From Erythroxylum novogranatense (taxonomy: Eukaryota; Streptophyta; Magnoliopsida; Malpighiales; Erythroxylaceae): 64,000 nt of DNA. This document shows positions 1 through 13,500 of the stretch, piece after piece (the first letter of the stretch is position 1; the number at the start of each line of letters is the position of its first letter). Below the pieces are notes generated by a model. The model was given only the letters and a program-made list of their open reading frames with translations, searched no databases and was not told the DNA's origin. The stretch is from assembly GCA_029891385.1 (NCBI GenBank), contig CM057233.1:13519460-13583459 (forward strand), written 5' to 3'. The position numbers and the translations under genes were made by a program.

Positions 1-753
1 GGAGATGCGCCTGGTCAGAATTTCTATAGCTAGGGAAAACAAATAGGGAAAAGGGAGTCCCCCATCTTACACCTTTTGTTAATCTTGAACAAATGAGTGT
101 TTTGTCTATAAACCAAGATCTTGAAAGAGATTTAAGAGGAAAACTAAAAACTTAGAGGGATTGGAGTATAAAGGTCCATTATATGTTGTTAAATGCTTTA
201 ACAAGTCTATCTTTAAGGAACAAATTTTAATGAGTTTTCTTAAGTAGTAGTCCTTGAAGAATTCTTAAGCTATGAGAAGGTTATCTCCAATGTTTCTACG
301 TACACGAAAACTAGATTGTGAGACATTAATAATATCATTGATGATGGGTTTAAATCTTAAGGCAAGAATCTTTGAGATGATTTTGTAGATGATGTTATAA
401 CATGATATAGGTCTAAATTCTTAAAAGGAGAAAGGATTGATAATTTTGGGGATTAGGGAGAGGAAGGTCTTGTTCAATTCTTTTAAAAGAAACATGAACT
501 AAAGAATTTATGGAAAAGGTTATAGACAAAAGGTTCCAGAAGATTCCAACATTTTTGAAAAAATTAAGGCATTAAATCCATATAAACTGGAGATTTGTTT
601 AGTTGATGACAAAGAGGGTATTTTTAATATCCAGGTTGGTAACAAGGACTTCTAGGTTTTCTTATTGCCATAGGTTTAAGGATAGTTGGATAAATTAAAA
701 AAGTTTGGTTAAGAGAGTAATTGAAAGAGGAGTTTGAGCAAGGAAGTTTTTTT
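1..753 (-). mobile_element. LINE (non-LTR retrotransposon) reverse transcriptase fragment
   Basis: On the minus strand, about 485 down to 265 translates to a recognisable LINE reverse-transcriptase stretch: an LIPK-type segment, then EFRPISCYNIIYKIISKILA and, further on, a QSSF...IGDN block. The family pattern is FRPIS..N..YKI..K.LA.RL followed by QSAF..GR.I.DN. The extreme left (about 60 to 1) continues with a GLPFPYLFSLAIEIL block, matching the LRQGDPLSPYLF motif. At least two in-frame stops and internal deletions are visible, so it is dead. The fragment is cut on the right by the long LTR beginning at 754 and on the left by the window edge. No protein function is expected. Confidence 0.8.
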
Positions 754-3332
754 TGTAACACCCCACTCCCGCAAGACACGTGTTCGACATCTTGGGTGAT
801 ATCCGAGCTCGTGCCCCGCAAAGGTGACATGCTAGAGTACTCACTCTTTCAAAAGTTGGTATAATTTTTTTTAAGAATCAATAACAAATTTTGCAAAAAT
901 TGATATTCAGATCGAGCTCACTTTTATTCATAAACATTTTTTATCAACACAATACAATCAATAAAATTTTCAATAGCCAATTGGGCCCTTTCACAAATGC
1001 ATAACACTTTAGTCATATTGTCTTTACATTTCACCATAAAACCCTTTGTATACACATTGGAAAAAACTTCAGAATACATTTTTTTTTTGAAATGACAGAA
1101 TACAAAGCTATACAATGGGAAAAACACTAATGCAAATGCCAACTGATCTCGACCTCTTCTTTCACTCACATGCAATAGGTAAACTCCCATTGGCTTAAAG
1201 GGGTATTCTTCTGATCCTGAAAAATAATTGCAAATTTTGGGTGAATTTTGCGAACTCAATGAGTGACCATCATCGATGGCTCACCCAGTCACATAACACA
1301 TAATTCACATTATTTCACATTTCCCATTCAATACATTTAATCATTCATGTTATGCATATGCAGTGTGTATGAGACTCACTTTCTATTTGTTAATTTGTTG
1401 TGACCAAGTGCCTAAACTATCCCATACAAGTTTCATTGATAAATATCCCTTATCCACCTGGGGAATACAGGGCTCATTAAACGATGAGCCTGAGGCTCTG
1501 ATTCACTTTTGAGCTCGAAGCTCATTTTCATTGGTTGAGTTTTAAGCTCTGATCGTTGGCTACTTTGGTCACAACTACCATTATATTTCATGCATTTATG
1601 CAATGGAATGCATCACTCACATTTGCATAAACCCATTCCATCACTTTCACATATCATCGGATCTTAGTATGGCATTCAACAGTAGAGTTGAGAATTTTCA
1701 CTTTCATTCATATGCAAATGCACATTCAGAACACATTTAACAATCACATTAAGTACACTTAGTTCATCTAATTCACATTCAAGTAGCACTTCAATATCCA
1801 AAACAAACTTCACAATCATCGGACCTCCTGTCTGAAAACTAACATTGGTCAATCACAATCAGTAGTCAATTAATACGAAATTGAAACAAAGCAAACAATA
1901 AAGTGAGACCATCTCGGTCTACTCACAGTATGCTCCAGATTAGCAATTGCTTCTAAGATCTAGAAATGTTTGAATACGAACATTTAACCTGCACATCACA
2001 ATTATGCAATACACACATTGCACACACACATTAATAACTTTCCACAATTATAGCATTTATTTATGCATAAATATGTATATGGACTATATGCAATGCATGT
2101 TCAATGACAATCCCAAGTATTTGTCCATCAATTTCTTCACAAAGTCAATCTCATAACAAAACTCATCTAACTATAATTTATACTTAGATTTATTCCTCAC
2201 TAAACCATTAAAATTTCTATTCTTTTCTCATTGACTCACTTTAGAATTTTTTTTCCAAGTCACACTTTTGGGTCTACTGTTCACATTCAATTAGAAGGTG
2301 ATTTCGATGTCATTTGGTTATACTCTCTTATAACAAAATGTTCCCCTATGTCTTATCTTTCCATTGACACCAAAATCACTGAATTTGGTTCAGTAATTTG
2401 GAAGATATGCCTCAAATATTATCGGGTTATCCAAATTCAAAAACAGTGTACTATATACAACTGCCATCCAGAAATTCAATATCTTAGAGAAATAACTGAA
2501 ATTTTACTTCTTGAGACAATTTGTAGGCCTATATATCTAGTTTACTCAAAATCAAAAATCGTCTTATTTGGAATCCTACAGATCAAGATATCACCAAAAT
2601 ATTGAAGCGTGTTCAGTAAAAATATCTAACTCATACTCTTCCCACCGATCCTCTCACTTTGATTCAATTAATCTTTTTAAAATCAAAACAAAAGGCTTTA
2701 ATTTTTTTGAGAGATAGAGGAAAGTGTTAGGAATCCAATGCTTCAAAAATCAAGTCATTTGGAGGTCGGACGAAAACGTTATGACCAAAATAGTGAAACA
2801 TATTCAGGCTAGGAGGAGGACCTGCGGTCGCGATCGCGACAAGATTTTCTGTGCGCCCGCGAAGTTTCGCGATTACGATTCGTCGCAATTGCGATTTTTC
2901 TCTTTTCTTTTTTCTTCCTCCGACCTGTCTTGGTAAAATAGGCATAACTTTTACTAAAAATATTGGATTAATGTGATTCAAAAACCATTTTGAAGAGGAC
3001 TTCTAGATCTACAACTTTTATGAAGACCTAAAAAATAAATTTTGCCTCTATAAGGATCAAAATTTCAAATCAATGCAGCTATCCTGAATACCCATCCCAT
3101 GTAATATCATAGACTTCTAAATATCATATCTCTCAACTCCAAAGTCCAAAAATTTCATAGCTTATATAAATGGAAAGATAAAAGAAAGATCTACAACTTT
3201 AATGAAGACAATTTTGTTAAAATCTGCCCAGATAAACACAGAAAAATCATGAAAGTTTTATATTGAAAATTTATCACTGTTACTATTCATTCCCAATTCT
3301 CAGCTCATTTAATTCATCATCTCAATAGCTAA
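754..3332 (-). mobile_element. Truncated long LTR, TGTAACA family, copy A
   Basis: Starts with TGTAACACCCCACTCCCGC, the same terminus as 3333 and 37447. It then follows the solo LTR at 37447-41343 landmark by landmark: the actgatc..gacc block, the gcaaatttTGGGTGA..GCGAACTC block at 1230-1263, the 'atcggacctcctgtc' block near 1815, the 'caatgcatg' block near 2090, and the 'gaatccaatgc..ggtcggacga' block near 2730. It stops at 3332 where copy B begins. About 1.3 kb of expected right-hand sequence is missing, and no target duplication can be matched. Orientation is inferred from homology to the element at 5472-15045, whose primer site and polypurine tract show it reads on the minus strand. No coding capacity. 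Confidence 0.7.
2823..2896. repeat. GC-rich palindromic cassette in LTR copy A
   Basis: An island of CG-rich palindromes (ggtcgcgatcgcgac, then ttcgcgatta, cgtcgcaattgcg) in otherwise AT-rich LTR. It lies between the conserved 'tcggacgaaaa..gacc' block and a conserved 'aactttta..gaagac' block. Different sequences occupy the same slot in the other LTR copies. Confidence 0.7.
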
Positions 3333-5471
3333 TGTAGCACCCCACTCCCGCAATGACCCGAACCCGACATTGATGGTGATATCCGAGTCCGTGCCTGCGA
3401 GGGTGGTATGCTAAAGCACTCAATCTTTCAAAAGCCTTTTTTTTTTTAAATCGATAACACGAAATGCAAAAGTCGAAACTCAAATTGGGCCCACATTCAT
3501 TCATAAACATTTTCACTTAACACAATTTACAATAGCCATTCGAGCCCTTTCACAATTATAAAACACTTGTGTCATTTCAAAATACAATTTTATATAAAAA
3601 GATGCGGAATACACACTTCAATACAAAATGTGAAAAAACACAAATGTAGACGCAAACTGATCCCGACCCCTATCCTTCACTTGAATGCTGTAAGTATACT
3701 CCCGTTGACCTAACGGGATATTCTTCTTATCCTGAAAAATAGTTGCAAATTTTGGGTGAGTTTTGCGAACTCAATGAGAGACCATCATTGATGGCTCACT
3801 CAATCACATAAATCATAATTCACATAACACATACATCTCACATTTCACATTCACTTTAACACTTCATATTCATTACACTTAATCATTCATATTATGCATA
3901 TGCAATGCACATGAGACTCACTTTCATTTATTATTTTCGTTATGACCGAGTGCCTTTTTACCAGCTCATCCCTTCATGGATGTCGAGCTTTGTTATATAA
4001 CGTCCCATATCCCTTAGTGGATATCGGGTACAGTCGCACTCGAGCTCGAGGCTCTATTCACATTCCGAGCTTTAAGCTCTTTATCCTGGCGACTCCGGTC
4101 ATAACTTCCTTTATCTTGCATTCATTCATGTAATGGAATGCATCACTTATATTGCATGCTCTTTTTCAGTCACAGCCACTTATCCTCGGATCGTAGTCCG
4201 GCATTCAACACATAGTTGAGAATTCACACTTAATTTGCATGCAATATCACAGTCAGAGTTCACTTAGCAAACACTTTTGTGCACTTAGTTCATCTCATTC
4301 ACATACAATTAGCACTTCAATATCCAATTCACAATCACAATCATCAGACCTCCTGTCCGGAACTCAACATAATCAAATACATTCAGAATTCGATTAATAT
4401 CAAAAAGGCAAACAGAACAAACAATAGAATGAGACCATCTAGGTCTACTTACAATACGCTCCAGATTAACATTTGCTTTTCAAATTTTTGGAAATCCTAA
4501 AAACGGACACTTGACCTGCACAACCTATTTATGCAAGTCACTTATCAATAATTGCACACATAACAACATTCTTTTTCACACAAATGTAATAATGAACTAT
4601 GTACAATGCATGCTCAATGACAATCCCGGGTATGTTCTATAACACATTTTATGCTCATTCCTATTTCAAAATTCATGTGTGCCTAATTGAACTTAGACTC
4701 ACACTTCAAGAACACTTGGTTACTCTATATCATAACTCAATTTCTCATCATCTCTTTTCTAACTCACTTGATCTCATAATATCCAATTCCCATTCATAGC
4801 TTAGCAATTTAAACATATGTACACATTTAGGCACATTGCCTATTTACACAATAACCATAAATATTTTACCCACCTAGTTTGCTTGTCAAAACTCCAAGTC
4901 ACAATTGTTTTTCCCTTTGTTCTTGGGTAGGATTCTCTTGAATTCCTAAAACAAACCAAATCTCATTCAATAGGAATCCATTTAAAAATCCCACAATGTA
5001 AAATCACTAAAATTGATTCTAGAACATTCAAACCTAAGCATTTTCTAAACTCCATAAACTAGAATCTTTACAAAAATCCAAAAATTCAATTGATCATACC
5101 TTGATTCTTCACCAAATGAAGAGATCTTTAGCTTAAATGGAAGCTCTTTTATTCCTTTACCTTATTCTCTTCTTGAACAACTTCAGAATCTCTCTTGAAG
5201 GCCAAAGAGATTAAAACCCTAGCTTGTTTTGCCTTCTTTCTCTCTTTCATTTCTTTTTCATGTTCTCTCTCTCTTATCTCTTTTCTAATCCACTCATTTT
5301 GCTTCTCTAGAATCTTCTTATTCACGTTTCTCCTTTATTTATAAGCAAGACAACACTTCTTCTTCCATTTATGCCCTTAATGAGTGAGAATTGTCTCATT
5401 TACCCTTTTATTTGTGCCTTATGTCTTTTATACTTAAGTATCTTACCAAAAGCACCCTTGTATATTCTAAC
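3333..5471 (-). mobile_element. Long LTR, TGTAACA family, copy B (left part)
   Basis: Begins TGTAGCACCCCACTCCCGC directly where copy A stops. It carries the same order of family blocks, including the conserved block at 3745-3778 and the 'caatgcatg' landmark at about 4605. It is split at 5471/5472 by the 9.6-kb non-autonomous element, with a CTAAC duplication, and resumes at 15051. No coding capacity. Confidence 0.75.
5467..5471. repeat. Target site duplication CTAAC (partner at 15046-15050)
   Basis: CTAAC lies immediately left of the LTR start at 5472 and again immediately right of the LTR end at 15045. A 5-bp duplication is the normal size for Ty1/copia and Ty3/gypsy integration and defines the 9.6-kb element as one insertion. 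Confidence 0.9.
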
Positions 5472-8400
5472 TGTTGGCACCCGATCTGGGAACCAACTAC
5501 AAAAGCAAAACGGAAACCGAAGCAAACGGAAACGAAGGGAAGCGGAAATTTCGGATCGAAATTTCGAATCAGAAAACAAAGCACATCGCAAATGTAATCT
5601 AAAACGGAAATGTCGAATCGAAAACAAAATGCGAGCGTTTAACAAACCGAAAGTAAATAAGCGGAAGCAAATGCAAGTGAAGCAAATACTAATCGAATCA
5701 AACGAGCAGATTGCAAAGCTTAAACGAAATCAAAGGCATACATCCGACATCCGAAACAATAATCAAAGAAAACTTATCGAATGAACATAATCGCGTTGGG
5801 AATCCTAAGACGCTCCAAAATCCGTTATGAATTTTTTTCTTTTCTTATTCTCATTTCTTTTCTCGTTACTCAATCATATACCAATCATCTTAAATCCATA
5901 CAATGTATATAATCTGATATAAATCCATACCAATCTCAAATTTCTCAAACTCTTATATACACTTATACATATCCAAAATCTCACTTTTATCCAAATTTTT
6001 TTACCAAAATTTCGAAGCATAACGACTGCCTTTATCCTAACCCAAAATTTCCTGCAAAGGCAAAATACACTTCTATAATCCCTAATCAGAATATCAGAAC
6101 CATCGGACTCTCCCGTCCGGAATCCTAACACCAGCAGAAACACAAACCTAAAACTAATACTTCCATATTTCTCAAATCAATATACCAATCTCATAATTCA
6201 AGATCAATATATATCTCAAATTTATACAAATTCCCAAATCAACCATACAATATGTTCTCAAATTCTCCATAATTTCCTATACAAATTTCACAATCATTCA
6301 CAATACTTAACTTTATACACAAATACATTTTCTTTCAAACCTTTCTTAAACCACAAATGATCCATACTCAAAATCCAAAATACACAAAATCTAAGCGACA
6401 CATATGTAAAAATCGATGTCTTCACATTCTTTCATCCGATCTCCGTCAAACTCGGAGATGGGGATGAAAAGGGGGTGAGCTTTAAGCTCGTGGATAACAC
6501 ATTTATAAACCGATAAATAAGCGTAAAACATTTCTTTATAAACTTTTGCCAAAAGGGCTAATATTTCAAACTTTTAACTTTGGAATATTTCTCTCATACT
6601 CTTTCCAATTTTCCCAAACTTCTCATAAAATCTCATTTTTCTCATTTTTCAAAATTCTCAATTCTTCATAAATATGAATGCAACCTAATTTCAATTTTCA
6701 TTTCTCACTTTATAAACATGAATGCGTAACATAGAAACAAATCAAAACACATAACATATTAGAATGGTCCTGCTAGGTCCAAGCAGACGATCGCATACCC
6801 CGCATCCGCGTCCTGCGGCAACGTGAATCGTGAACGCACTACACTTTCCCGCATTGCGGTCCAGTGTAGCCGTGAAGGAGTCCGAACGGAGTCCGTACAC
6901 TAGCGAGCAGCCTGGAGAAGGCTATACATAGAGACAAATACGACTCACCAAGGGACCTACCAAACCCACATAACACATAATCGAAAACGAAGAGTCTGAT
7001 TGCTCAAGGCACTTTTCAATTTCTTAATTTTCCACACATTCACATAAAGCATACAATTTGATCAATTCATCATTCAATTCTAATTTCAGAAATCAAATCA
7101 TTCAATGCATACACAACAAATGCATTTTTCGAATTTCTATCGGTTTATCAAATCATTTAAAGCAATGAATTTACGCTTGTAATAATTTTCCAAAATCATT
7201 CGAAATAAACAAAGTACGAAAATCTTTTCTTTCATTTTCTCAAATTTTCAAAAGTAATATTTAACTTATAAATCAAAATATAAATATGCTACCCACTTTA
7301 AATGACGCTAGAAGCTTGTCCAAATAGTCAATTCTCCAAATTCCTTCTTCTTTCTTCAATTTAAAAATTCCCTAAGCCAATAACATCCAAATTCATCATC
7401 ATAATTTGCATAATTCTCAAACTCAACCATAGGAAAAACATAACTATCATAATTCCAAGTTATTTCAATCTCCAATTTTGAAAATCCCCAATTTTCAAAA
7501 TTGGCCTAAACCAATACACCCAAATTCAATCTCATAAAACATAATTTCTTCAAAATTAATCTCACAATTCATCAATTCACATTAATTCCAAACTATTTAA
7601 ATCCTCAATTTCAAAATCCCCAAATCTTAAAATTGGCCTAAACCAATTTATCCCAATTCAATATCATAAAATACAAATTCTTCAAATTGATTTCATATAT
7701 CATCAATTCATCATATTTCCTATAATTCTACACCAAAATATCTCAAAATTCTCAATCATAAAATTAAGCCTAAACCTTAATCAATTTTTCATCCAAAATT
7801 AAACCCACCTAAAGCATATATTTCAAAATTAATTCCACAATCCACAAACTCATCTTATATGTCATAATTCTAAACCGAAAATTAATCAAAATCTCAAAGT
7901 AGAAAATTTCTCTTACCTCTTTCTCATCCAAATTCAATTTTTTGGCTTAAAAGGAAGCTCTTATGCTCCTCTATCTTCTCTCTCTTGGAACCAACCCAAA
8001 ATCCTTAAGAAACAAGTAGAAAAATCGAAAATATCTTTCTCTCATCTTTTCCTCCATCACCGAAACTTCTACTTCTTTCTCTTCTTTCTTATTTCTCTTT
8101 CTCTCTTCTGTAATTCCAGCCACTTTCGTGGCTTTTAATAAGCCAAAACGACATGCATATATGTGTTTCATTAAATGAAGGTCAAATGACCAAATTGCCC
8201 TCCATTCAAAACTTAAAGTTACGCTTACTTGCGGTTTGATTCGCACTATTGATTTGAAGGAATTTGTCAAAACTTCCTTCTCGAGAAATGTTCCTCTCAC
8301 TCATACGAATCCAACGCCACTGACCGCGCTCAATTCCGAGCACTACATCAAAAGTTATGTGCGAAACAGTGTGGGAAAATCCATATTCTAACACATTTCT

Positions 8401-9944
8401 TATGCACGATTATTTCAGTCCCAAAATTCACATTCTTAATCCCAGAATTGAAACTCAATGTCTTCATAACAATTGTATCCTTATGTCTCTAGATTAATTC
8501 AAAACAAGAATCGTCTCATTTCAATTCCCAGATCAAAAGTTATACTCAAATTACTCACAGGTGTTCCCAATCCAAAAATTACACCCCAATCCGAACTTAA
8601 ATGCAAAAATTAAAAGTCCTAAGGGCAAAATTGACATTTCATGTCTTCATATGATTTGTAGCCCCTTGTCTTATCTTTATTTCTCCTCAAGAATCGCTTC
8701 AATCGGATCTCTACAGATCCCGAATTTCACAAAACACTGAATCATGCTCGAAAATTTCCCGACTCACTTTGATTAAATTAATCACCATTAATTTAATCTC
8801 AAAAGTTCACAAATTTCTTATAAAATGAAATTCATTGTCTTAGGAATCCAACGCAAAAGAATCAACTCAATCGGATGTCGGACGGAAAGATATAGGCAAA
8901 ATAGTGAGCAAAGGTCGGATTGAAAACAAAGAAATCAAGAAATTTAAGAAGAAAAGCAGGCGTTTAAGGCGCTCGAACGCAAGAATCATGAGGGCAAGCC
9001 TTGCCTCGCTAGAGGAAGCGGCTCGCTAGGCGAGGCGTCGCCTGCGAGACGCATTGCTCATGAGGCGAGCCTTGCCTCGCGAGGCGAGAGCGGGCCCTCC
9101 TCGCCAGGCGAGCCGTCGTCTAGCGAGGCGCCGCAGCCAACATTCAATTTTTTATTTTTTATTTTATTTTCACTTATTATCAAAACTTCCAAATTCATAA
9201 CTCTTAATCCCGAACTCCAATTTTGACAAACTTAGTCTCTATAGAAAGCTTAAAGAAAGCTCTACATCTTTCACGAAGGACATAAACTCAATTCGACTCC
9301 TACGGAGTCCATTTTCCATCAAAGATACTATCCTCTATACAAACTTGTAAAAGTCATACTTAATATTCCGAGATCGAAAAATTCCATACTTTATATCGAA
9401 ATAAAGATCAAAACAAATCCTTCAATTTTATGAAAACATCAAAGCTCAATTAACCTCTAACTAGGTTAATTTCTCACCAAAGTTTCAACCAATATAAAAG
9501 TCAAACCCGATCAAACATAAACTTTAATCGATCATAACTTTCACTCCCGATATCGAAAAATTACAAACTTTATGTCCACAAAATCTCTTAACATAACCTA
9601 TAAGTTTCAGAAGACCATTTTATCAAATTTTGCCTAAATCATAAGTCAACTCTCAAAGTCAAACATTCTCTCCAAAAGTCAAACTTTCTAAATCCTTCAA
9701 ATTTTCACACTTTTCTTTCTAATTCTTGCTATTTAGCTTCATTTCAGTCAACTCATCCACTTTCCTCTCATAATCCATATAAATTCATTTAAATATCAAA
9801 GTCCTCTAAACTAAACAATTCTTTTCTCATAAATTTTCTTAATTTCAAAGAATTTTCTTAAATTCATAAATTGTCTCACCAATTTCTTTATCATTAATAT
9901 TCATTGTTATATTTCTAATTATCATCAAAAGTTCGGGTCCAACA
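5472..9944 (-). repeat. 3' LTR of the LARD-like element
   Basis: TG...CA bounded, 4473 bp, near identical in order to 10576-15045. Differences are mostly small indels, many at CAG/CTG sites, plus a shorter GC-rich cassette (8959-9138 against 14025-14244). It contains degenerate units of about 180 bp (near 8475, 8655 and 8840). Short open frames inside it are antisense or incidental. Confidence 0.88.
8959..9138. repeat. GC-rich cassette of GGCGAGCC/GCGAGGC palindromes (3' LTR copy)
   Basis: About 180 bp with repeated GCGAGGC/GCCTCGC and GGCGAGCC units in both orientations, so it can fold on itself. It is bounded by the same conserved blocks as the cassettes at 2823, 16111 and 39081. Confidence 0.8.
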
Positions 9945-9962
9945 TTTCTCCCCTCTTAAAAG
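9945..9962 (-). promoter_or_regulatory. Polypurine tract of the LARD-like element
   Basis: On the minus strand CTTTTAAGAGGGGAGAAA abuts the TGTTGGACC LTR start at 9944. A purine run at this position primes plus-strand DNA synthesis in LTR retrotransposons. Confidence 0.8.
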
Positions 9963-10559
9963 AATTTCGTCCTCGAAATTCACTCTTACTTAAACTCCAA
10001 GTAACTCATTCTTGCATAAATTTCTTTCTAAACAATGATCATCAAGCACTTTCTTACTAATTTCTTTCCACAACTCATAATCAATTTCTTTTCATCACTT
10101 TTACTCTTCATACATATTCTCAATCTCTTCAAAATTTTCACTTCCTTAAATCATATATCACTCATATCATATCAAAACACTATATCTATAACTCATTATT
10201 TCTTCATATATGGGCACAAATTAATGGTCCATTTCTTAAAGAACCCTAATATGGTTTAATCATCATTATGTCATCATTCTTTCATCTATATCAATTCATC
10301 ACAATTTCTCAAGAAGTTCTAATCTTAATTTCCTCAACACATTCGAAAATCAAACATATTCTTAACACTCAAATCAAACCAATCATTTGAATTAATCAAA
10401 TAGTCATGCACATCAATTTCAAATTCCTAAAGACCATCATATTTCTTTCCTCAAAATCAAATGACCACCTAGCACACTCTCACAAATTCACTTTTATCTT
10501 TACAAACTCAGATCAATTCCTTATTCATACTCATACGCCCAAGTAAGATCATATTATCG

Positions 10560-10571
10560 GGCTCGATACCA
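10560..10571 (-). promoter_or_regulatory. Primer-binding site, tRNA-iMet type
   Basis: Minus strand TGGTATCGAGCC, four bases after the LTR end at 10576. The usual plant site is TGGTATCAGAGCC, so one A of CAG appears missing. The minus-strand copia site at 18437-18450 retains the full form. Confidence 0.75.
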
Positions 10572-10575
10572 TAAA

Positions 10576-13500
10576 TGTTGGGACCGAGACCCAACTACAT
10601 AAGCGTAACGAAACCAAGCAAACGGAACGAGGAAGCGGAAATTTCGGATCGAAATTTGAATCGAAAACAAAGCACATCGCAAACAGAACGGAAACGGAAA
10701 TGTCGAATCGAAAACAAAATGCGAAGCGAACAAACCGAAAGTAGCGGCGGAAGCAAATGCAAGCGGAAGCAAATACTAATCGAATCAAACGAGCAGATTG
10801 CAAAGTTAAACGAAATCAAAGCAGACACATCCGACATCCTAAACAATAATCAAAGAAAACTTATCGAATGAACATAATCGCGTTGGGAATCCTAAGACGC
10901 TCCAAAATCCGTTATGAATTTTTTTTCTTTCTTATTCTCATTTCTTTTCTCGTTACTCAATCATATACCAATCATCTTAAATCCATACAATGTACATAAT
11001 CGATATAAATCCATACCAATCTCAAATTTCTCAAACTCTTATATACACTTATACATATCCAAAATCTCACTTTTATCCAAATTTTTACCAAAATTTCAAA
11101 GATAACGGCCGCCTTTATCCTAATCCAAAATTTCCTGCAAAGGCAAAATACACTTCTATAATCCCTAATCGAATATCGTAACCATCGGACTCTCCCGTCC
11201 GAATCCTAACACCAGCAGTAAACACAAACCTAAAACTAATACTTCCATATTTCTCAAATCAATATACCAATCTCATAATTCAAGATCAATATATATCTCA
11301 AATTTATACAAATTCCCAAATCAACCATACAATATGTTCTCAAATTCTCCATAATTTCCTATACAAATTTCACAATCATTCACAATACTTAACTTTATAC
11401 ACAAATACATTTTCTTTCAAACCTTTCTTAAACCACAAACAGATCCATACTCAAAATCCAAAATACACAAAATCTAATCGACACATATGTAAACTGATGT
11501 CTTCACATTCTTTCATCGATCTCCCGTCAAAACTCAAGATGGGGATGAAAGGGGGTGAGCTCTAAGCTCGTGGATAACACATTTATAAACCGATAAATAA
11601 GCGAAAACATTTCTTTATAAACTTTTTGCCAAAAGGGCTAATATTTCAAACTTTTAACTTTGGAATATTTCTCTCACACTCTTTCCAATTTTCCCAAACT
11701 TCTCATAAAATCTCATTTTTCTCATTTTCAAAATTCTCAATTCTTCATAAATATGAATGCAACCTAATTTCAATTTTCATTTCTCACTTTATAAACATGA
11801 ATGCGAACATAGAAACAAATCAAAACACATAACATATCGAATGGTCTGCTAGGTCCAAGCAGCGTCATTGCCGATCCGCATATAGCGGTCCTGCAATCGT
11901 GAATAGAACGCATTACACTTTCCGCATTGCGGTCCAGTGTAGCCGTGAAGGAGTCCGAATCGAGACTCCGTACACTAGCGGCAACTGGAGAAGGCTATAC
12001 ACATAGAGACATACGACTCACCAAGGACCTACCAAACCCACATAACACATAATCGAAAACGAAGAGTCGGATTGCTCAAGGCACTTTTCAATTTCTTAAT
12101 TTTCCACACATTCACATAAAGCATACAATTTGATCAATTCATCATTCAATTCTAATTTCGAAATCAAATCATTCAATGCATACACAACAAATGCATTTTC
12201 CGAATTTCTATCGCTTTATCAAATCATTTAAAGCAATGAATTTACGCTTGTAATAATTTTCCAAAATCATTCGAAATAAACAAAGTACTAAAATCTTTTC
12301 TTTCATTTTCTCAAATTTTCAAAAGTAATATTTAACTTATAAATCAAAATATAAATATGCTACCCACCTCGAAATGACGCTAAGCTTGTCCAAATAGTCA
12401 ATTCTCCAAATTCCTTCTTCTTTCTTCAATTTAAAATTCCTAAGCCAATAACATCCAAATTCATCATCATAATTTGCATAATTCTCAAACTCAACCATAG
12501 GAAAAGCATAACTATCATAATTCCAAGTTATTTCAATCTCCAATTTTGAAAATCCCCAATTTTCAAAATTGGCCTAAACCAATACACCCAAATTCAATCT
12601 CATAAAACATAATTTCTTCAAAATTAATCTCACAATTCATCAATTCACATTAATTCCAAACTATTTAAATCCTCAATTTCAAAATCCCCAAATCTTAAAA
12701 TTGGCCTAAACCAATTTATCCCAATTCAATACCATAAAATACAAATTCTTCAAATTGATTTCATATATCATCAATTCATCATATTTCCTATAATTCTACA
12801 CCAAAATATCTCAAAATTCTCAATCATAAAATTAAGCCTAAACCTTAATCAATTTTTCATCCAAAATTAAACCCAGCCTAAAGCATATATTTCAAAATTA
12901 ATTCCACAATCCACAAACTCATCTTATATGTCATAATTCTAAACCGAAAATTAATCAAAATCTCAAAGTAGAAAATTTCTCTTACCTCTTTCTCATCCAA
13001 ATTCAATTTTTTGGCTTAAAAGGAAGCTCTTATGCTCCTCTATCTTTCTCTCTCTTGAACCAACCCAAAATCCTTAAGAAACAAGTAGAAAAATCGAAAA
13101 TATCTTTTCTCTCATCTTTCCTCCATCACCAAACTTCTACTTCTTTCTCTTCTTTCTTATTTCTCTTTCTCGCTTGTAATTCCAGCCACTTTCGTGGCTT
13201 TTAATAAGCCAAAACGACATGCATATATGTGTTTCATTAAATGAAGGTCAAATGACCAAATTGCCCTCCATTCAAAACTTAAAGTTACGCTTACTTGCGG
13301 TTTGATTCGCACTATCGATTTGAAGGAATTTGTCAAAACTTCCTTCTCGAGAAATGTTCCTCTCACTCATACGAATCCAACGCCACTGACCGCGCTCAAT
13401 TCCGAGCCCTACATCAAAAGTTATGTGCCAAACAGTGCGGGAAAATCCATATTCTAACACATTTCTTATGCACGATTATTTAAGTCCCAAAATTCACATT

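Larger units (their letters stand above)
9945..10575 (-). other. 631-bp non-coding interior of the LARD-like element
   Basis: Very AT-rich with no convincing coding frame. On the minus strand the start holds the primer-binding site. The end holds a short relic (GAGGACGAAATTC) resembling the final residues of a gypsy polyprotein. Any packaging signal presumably lies here, but I cannot identify one. Confidence 0.75.

Noticed and set aside
2231..2605. 124-codon open frame in LTR copy A
   Set aside because: Lies across degenerate LTR repeat units; the homologous stretches in copies B and C are not open and no domain is seen.
10549..10871. Several overlapping frames on both strands at the LARD-like LTR start
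   Set aside because: Overlapping frames in four readings over the interior/LTR border; the equivalent frames at 5371-5784 differ by shifts, so this is LTR sequence and not a gene.
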